Made by a program: the position numbers and the translations under genes. 8,720 nt of DNA from CALACW01 sp963627915 (GTDB lineage Bacteria > Bacillota > Clostridia > Oscillospirales > Acutalibacteraceae): the NCBI GenBank assembly GCA_963627915.1, contig CAVGCY010000015.1, forward strand, positions 1 to 8,720. The letters run 5' to 3'. The notes under the pieces are model-generated. The model was not told the origin of the DNA and made no database searches. It worked only from the letters and a program-made list of their open reading frames with translations. Below are positions 7,301-8,720 of the stretch, in pieces; the first letter of the stretch is position 1; each line of letters begins with the position of its first letter.

Positions 7301-7704
7301 ATGCTGATGGAGGCGGAGATACGGATGAAACACCGATTGACGCGTTCGAAAAATTTACTGATTTTTCAAAGCTCGGTTCAGACGAATCTATATTTGAATT
7401 TCCGAGAGAGGACTCTACTAAATTCGTATTCTTGTTTACAGATGCGGGATTTAAAGATTACGAAATCTCTGACGAGAATACTGCCGAAAATCATTATAAT
7501 ATGGATTGGTGGACTGAGCAGTTTAGCTGCGAGAACGTAAAGGTAACGATTGTAAGTGAGGATTACTGTGAATCGGTTTATAATTATTTGTATACCACAA
7601 CAGGCGGCATATTTATAGACATAGACTCCTATGATTATTATGAACTAATGCAGGAATATGCCGAATGGATATACGAGAATGCGATGACTCTAGCTCGGAC
7701 GTAA
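4333..7704 (+). CDS. Secreted M4-family metalloprotease with C-terminal vWA domain
   Basis: A 1123-aa exported protein. Residues 1-26 are a Sec signal peptide (MKK, hydrophobic core, cleavage near ANA). Residues ~52-195 look like a beta-sandwich stalk. After a DTPDDPDTPDD linker come a Listeria/Bacteroides-type repeat (~213-281; 'FNSNGGT', 'GYVFLGWYTD', 'LYAGW') and an atrophied bacterial Ig domain (~285-378; 'ISWSSGNPEII'). Residues ~410-590 resemble the fungalysin/thermolysin propeptide plus PepSY region. The catalytic domain (~600-905) has HESTH (731-735), third zinc ligand E759 in 'AISEGYAD', and the transition-state His832 in 'GVHTNS', as in thermolysin. A vWA domain (~908-1100) has the MIDAS residues D917-x-T-x-S921, T997 and D1037 ('LFTDAGF'). 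There is no sortase motif, so it is probably released or loosely bound. Start supported by AAGGAAGGG (4318-4326). The last residues (about MTLART) seem to be a frameshift product; see 7665-7859. Confidence 0.88.
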   Translation: MKKIISIFLSVIMLLSASSFGLIANAVKISIDDVKQTVDKLDSDYRDTVSSLVISTKLKADVTLDKDDYYYGDEIKINLTVTNEGNRKLDTFMVRNKLSHKSFTIKNRTDLRQTVLNSGESFSESMSTYRVPTGIASSVIYQVGNIVEELLTVVYKVFSMIPGSPVVCASDLVYFTYGGIPTYMHTYVFAFVSDENTDNPDTPDDPDTPDDSIYKVVFNSNGGTLVPEQDVKNGQYAVEPEMPKKDGYVFLGWYTDASCKDLFLFEDEAITDNVVLYAGWVENNQDAIAAKYAASLISIIYGSGDSAINVTKDITLPVIIDAVPNAVISWSSGNPEIISDTGNVSRPESLNADVTLRATVTVGSSQETVDFTVTVVHQLTQDTANKDYSVNDIQIMNDGTATVDYNDDETQVVSIEGKYTEIIIDDSADALDAIQSIRTILGINDAYSELTESVVTKDEYGGEYTFNQQYNGINLYGREITVSSDDEGTADFLSSNLYLTTLLNSVETEPSISKNEAIGILKNVYGENVEVDEESIESVVYTFDEYYNEPTIAYVIYLSGTDSDDNSLSQMIILNAVNGDIIQSIAGDHEDTTVNASGKDEKGKKVSFPVQLTLSESSVYYYYLYDASTKVQINEDGHKIGNDINYWDDGQAVSAYVNMRKVIKWWRSEFGRNSLDGNGMKVNVIIHDDDNKKSKYNNAYWRSSDKSIRITDISGSIVKYSRAVALDVLTHESTHAVIEYSVGRNFSSYNKNAPGAISEGYADVFGCFQNKNWTHGEDLYTSSSIRNGTVINCTRDIANPSSENALRKGPDKLSSPLYVDYTVNTDDDGGVHTNSFLISHAAYLMYDYGMSYSTLEKIFYKSLRMGYTISSDFFDVRRNILKAAKKIKLSESEIRIIEKAFKAEGISASADIVFAIDSTGSMSGHIDSVKENLKNFVKSLNSRGVSLNMSVIEFRDIFEDGTDSTVYHEIDGKKWTSNVDKIIKVLDGIYADGGGDTDETPIDAFEKFTDFSKLGSDESIFEFPREDSTKFVFLFTDAGFKDYEISDENTAENHYNMDWWTEQFSCENVKVTIVSEDYCESVYNYLYTTTGGIFIDIDSYDYYELMQEYAEWIYENAMTLART

Positions 7705-7859
7705 TCCTCGACAAGTGGAAGATAAATGTCGTCAATACCGACCAAAATGTCAAGATGAATCTCAAACTTTCGGTAATAGGTGCAGATCCTAATGTTCTTG
7801 AGATTTTCATAGAGACGGACTGGATAGCATTCGATGGCATAGATGTCCTTTTAGATTAG
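7665..7859 (+). pseudogene. Out-of-frame C-terminal tail of the protease
   Basis: In the -1 frame relative to the protease, the sequence stays open from about 7641 to TAG 7857-7859 and reads as orderly protein: 'DDSSSDVILDKWKINVVN', then beta-like 'VKMNLKLSVIG' and 'VLEIFIETDWIAFDGI'. The protease stop at 7702-7704 falls inside this ORF. The ATG at 7665 has no ribosome binding site and lies within the vWA codons. The simplest reading is a one-base deletion (or two-base insertion) between ~7641 and 7702, so that the original protein was about 50 residues longer. No slippery heptamer suggests programmed frameshifting. A sequencing error is equally possible. Confidence 0.6.
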
Positions 7860-7893
7860 AAAAAACTGCCTAAATAATAATCCTACATTAAAT

Positions 7894-7922
7894 CACCCCC
7901 GAAGCGGAAAACTTCGGGGGTG
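7894..7922. terminator. Strong hairpin terminator between convergent genes
   Basis: CACCCCCGAAG (7894-7904) pairs perfectly with CTTCGGGGGTG (7912-7922) around loop CGGAAAA, an 11-bp GC-rich stem. The plus-strand tail is TAATTATTT and the minus-strand tail ATTTAATG, neither a clean T run. It can serve both the protease on the left and the nadE remnant on the right. Confidence 0.7.
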
Positions 7923-7973
7923 TAATTATTTCAATATATATTACTGAACAATATATTATATCATTATTGAATT

Positions 7974-8111
7974 TTATGATAAATATTCTTTTTCGAGTTC
8001 GCTTATTTCGTCGAGCCATATTTTTGACGATGCGTCGGACGGCATTCTCCAGTCTCCGCGCGGGGATAGAGTAACCGAGCCGACTTTTACTCCGTCGGGC
8101 ATGCACGAGCG
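7974..8111 (-). pseudogene. nadE: NAD+ synthase, C-terminal remnant
   Basis: NAD+ synthase makes NAD from nicotinate adenine dinucleotide. On the minus strand, 45 codons end at TAA (complement of 7974-7976) and read 'RSCMPDGVKVGSV', 'LSPRGDWRMPSDASS' and 'KIWLDEISELEKEYLS'. The R-S-C-x-P-D-G-x-K-V-G...S-P-R-G-D-W-R-M-P-S-D pattern is what I know as the end of bacterial glutamine-dependent NAD+ synthases of about 630-680 aa. Everything before R-S-C is missing: upstream codons read HCPVLL, which do not fit, and the opposite strand becomes a leucine-rich-repeat coding sequence. The piece cannot be functional. It is an end fragment left by the junction at about 8103-8111; a full copy may exist elsewhere. 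Confidence 0.75.
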
Positions 8112-8188
8112 TAACAATACCGGACAGTGTTACATCAATAGGTGATTCTGCATTTATCTATTGCACCGGACTTACGAGCGTAACAATA
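8105..8188 (+). repeat. Leucine-rich-repeat DNA repeat, 69-bp period
   Basis: ACGAGCGTAACAATA is exact at 8105-8119 and 8174-8188, 69 bases or 23 codons apart, the length of one BspA-type repeat unit. The first copy starts exactly where similarity to the repeat protein begins and overlaps the last nadE codons, so it lies on the junction. Confidence 0.75.
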
Positions 8189-8485
8189 ACTAATAGTGTT
8201 TCAGGGGTAGATAAATACGCATTTGGATATTATTATAATTATAATAGCTATACAACGACGAAAATAGACGGTTTTACAATCTACGGATACACTGATTCTG
8301 CAGCGGAGAAATATGCTTCAGATAACGGTTTTACATTTGTAGCTTTAGGTTCATGTGAACACATTAATACAGAACTTAGAAACGCAAAAGAAGCAACATG
8401 TTCCGAAAAAGGTTATACTAGAGATAAATATTGCAAAACATGTAATGCGTTAATCGAAAAAGGAACGGATATACCCGCTCTCGGC

Positions 8486-8608
8486 CATGTTGATTCCGAC
8501 AACGACGGTATTTGCGATGTTTGCGCAAGGTCGACGTCGACAAACGATGACTGTGATACAGCCGGTCATGTCGATTCAAATAAAGACGGTATCTGCGACA
8601 GCTGCGGT
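8486..8608 (+). repeat. Two HVDSxxDGICDxC protein repeats
   Basis: CATGTTGAT... at 8486 and CATGTCGAT... at 8567 encode HVDSDNDGICDVC and HVDSNKDGICDSC, 27 codons apart. The D-x-D/N-x-D-G-x-x-D spacing resembles a calcium-binding loop and the flanking His/Cys could bind metal or form disulfides; both are inferences. Confidence 0.6.
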
Positions 8609-8720
8609 GAAACTATGCCTGAGGTTAAAAATTGCAAGTGCATCTGTCACAAGAGCGGATTTGCAGGATTTATTTATAAAATAATCAGATTCTTATGGAA
8701 AATATTCAGAATGAATCAAA

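Larger units (their letters stand above)
8105..8720 (+). pseudogene. BspA-type leucine-rich-repeat surface protein, 3' part (5' lost, runs off window)
   Basis: The frame is open from 8075 to the window end with no start or ribosome binding site; recognisable coding begins at 8105. It starts inside BspA-like repeats (LRR_5): 'TSVTIPDSVTSIGDSAF' then 'LTSVTITNSVSGVDKYAF', a 23-residue period. A capping strand follows ('FTIYGYTDSAAEKYASDNG'), then a Cys-containing module ('CEHINTE...ATCSEKGYT...YCKTCNALI'), two copies of HVDS-x-x-DGICD-x-C (from 8486 and 8567), and a Cys-rich basic end 'CKCICHKSGFAGFIYKIIRF'. This closing arrangement (C-x-C-x-CHK-x-G-x-x-G, aromatic/basic helix, then a short Cys/His end) is common in large surface proteins of Ruminococcus-like Clostridia, so the true C-terminus is probably only a short way past the window. 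Such proteins are exported and thought to mediate adhesion. The 5' end is joined to nadE. Confidence 0.8.

Noticed and set aside
7641..7704. Programmed -1 frameshift in the protease gene
   Set aside because: No X-XXY-YYZ slippery heptamer and no obvious downstream pseudoknot were seen; a mutation or base-call error is simpler.
7888..8106. 72-aa minus-strand ORF
   Set aside because: It overlaps the NAD+ synthase remnant in another frame and includes the terminator hairpin; only the other frame has a recognisable motif (LSPRGDWRMPSD).
8105..8188. The 69-bp-spaced repeat as a mobile-element or CRISPR-like repeat
   Set aside because: The period is exactly 23 codons and matches the protein-level leucine-rich repeat, so it is coding repetition.
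8487..8684. 65-aa plus-strand ORF
   Set aside because: It is a shifted-frame shadow of the repeat-protein coding sequence, whose own frame gives clear Cys-rich repeats.
1..8720. CRISPR array, tRNA or rRNA genes
   Set aside because: No series of regularly spaced identical repeats, no tRNA cloverleaf and no rRNA-like sequence were noticed on either strand by eye.

Overview
The window looks like accessory chromosome from an AT-rich gut Clostridia member (Oscillospiraceae/Ruminococcus-like). The evidence is the transposon protein TnpV, a secreted multidomain protease built from Firmicutes surface modules, and the end of a BspA-type leucine-rich-repeat protein with the Cys-rich tail familiar from Ruminococcus-like genomes. 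Assignments come from reading the sequence and recalling families; no search was run.

Region 1 (1-~3240) is a mobile-element graveyard carrying a small intact operon. It starts with tnpV (42-392) and its terminator. An extended -10 promoter follows, driving an hsdM gene (671-1387) that is cut off just before its SAM-binding motif and runs into two 19-bp-spaced direct repeats that resemble an insertion-sequence end. A promoter with a dyad around its -10 then leads a tight three-gene operon: a Nudix hydrolase (1518-1970), a 60-aa protein (1976-2158) and an unrecognised 282-aa protein (2168-3016). The operon ends at a strong hairpin that also serves the opposite strand, where the last ~55 codons of a large serine recombinase survive (3070-~3240, minus). 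No searchable family was recognised for the 282-aa protein, so the operon is the best candidate for an undescribed unit.

Region 2 (~3236-4123) is the C-terminal two thirds of alanine racemase, joined head-to-head to the recombinase remnant. It keeps the catalytic Tyr but has lost the PLP lysine. Two tandem terminators follow.

Region 3 (4153-7922) is one secretion unit: a sigma-A-like promoter, a leader with a 12-codon ORF behind a very strong ribosome binding site, and a 1123-aa exported protein. That protein combines a signal peptide, adhesion-type repeats, a propeptide, an M4 (thermolysin-type) metalloprotease domain and a C-terminal von Willebrand A domain. Its last ~50 codons seem to lie in another frame, which suggests a frameshift.

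Region 4 (7974-8720) is a second head-to-head junction: the last 45 codons of NAD+ synthase (minus) abut the 3' part of a BspA-type repeat protein (plus) that runs off the window end. Both junctions keep the 3' ends of opposed genes and share a few bases, so they could be genuine rearrangements or amplification/assembly chimeras.
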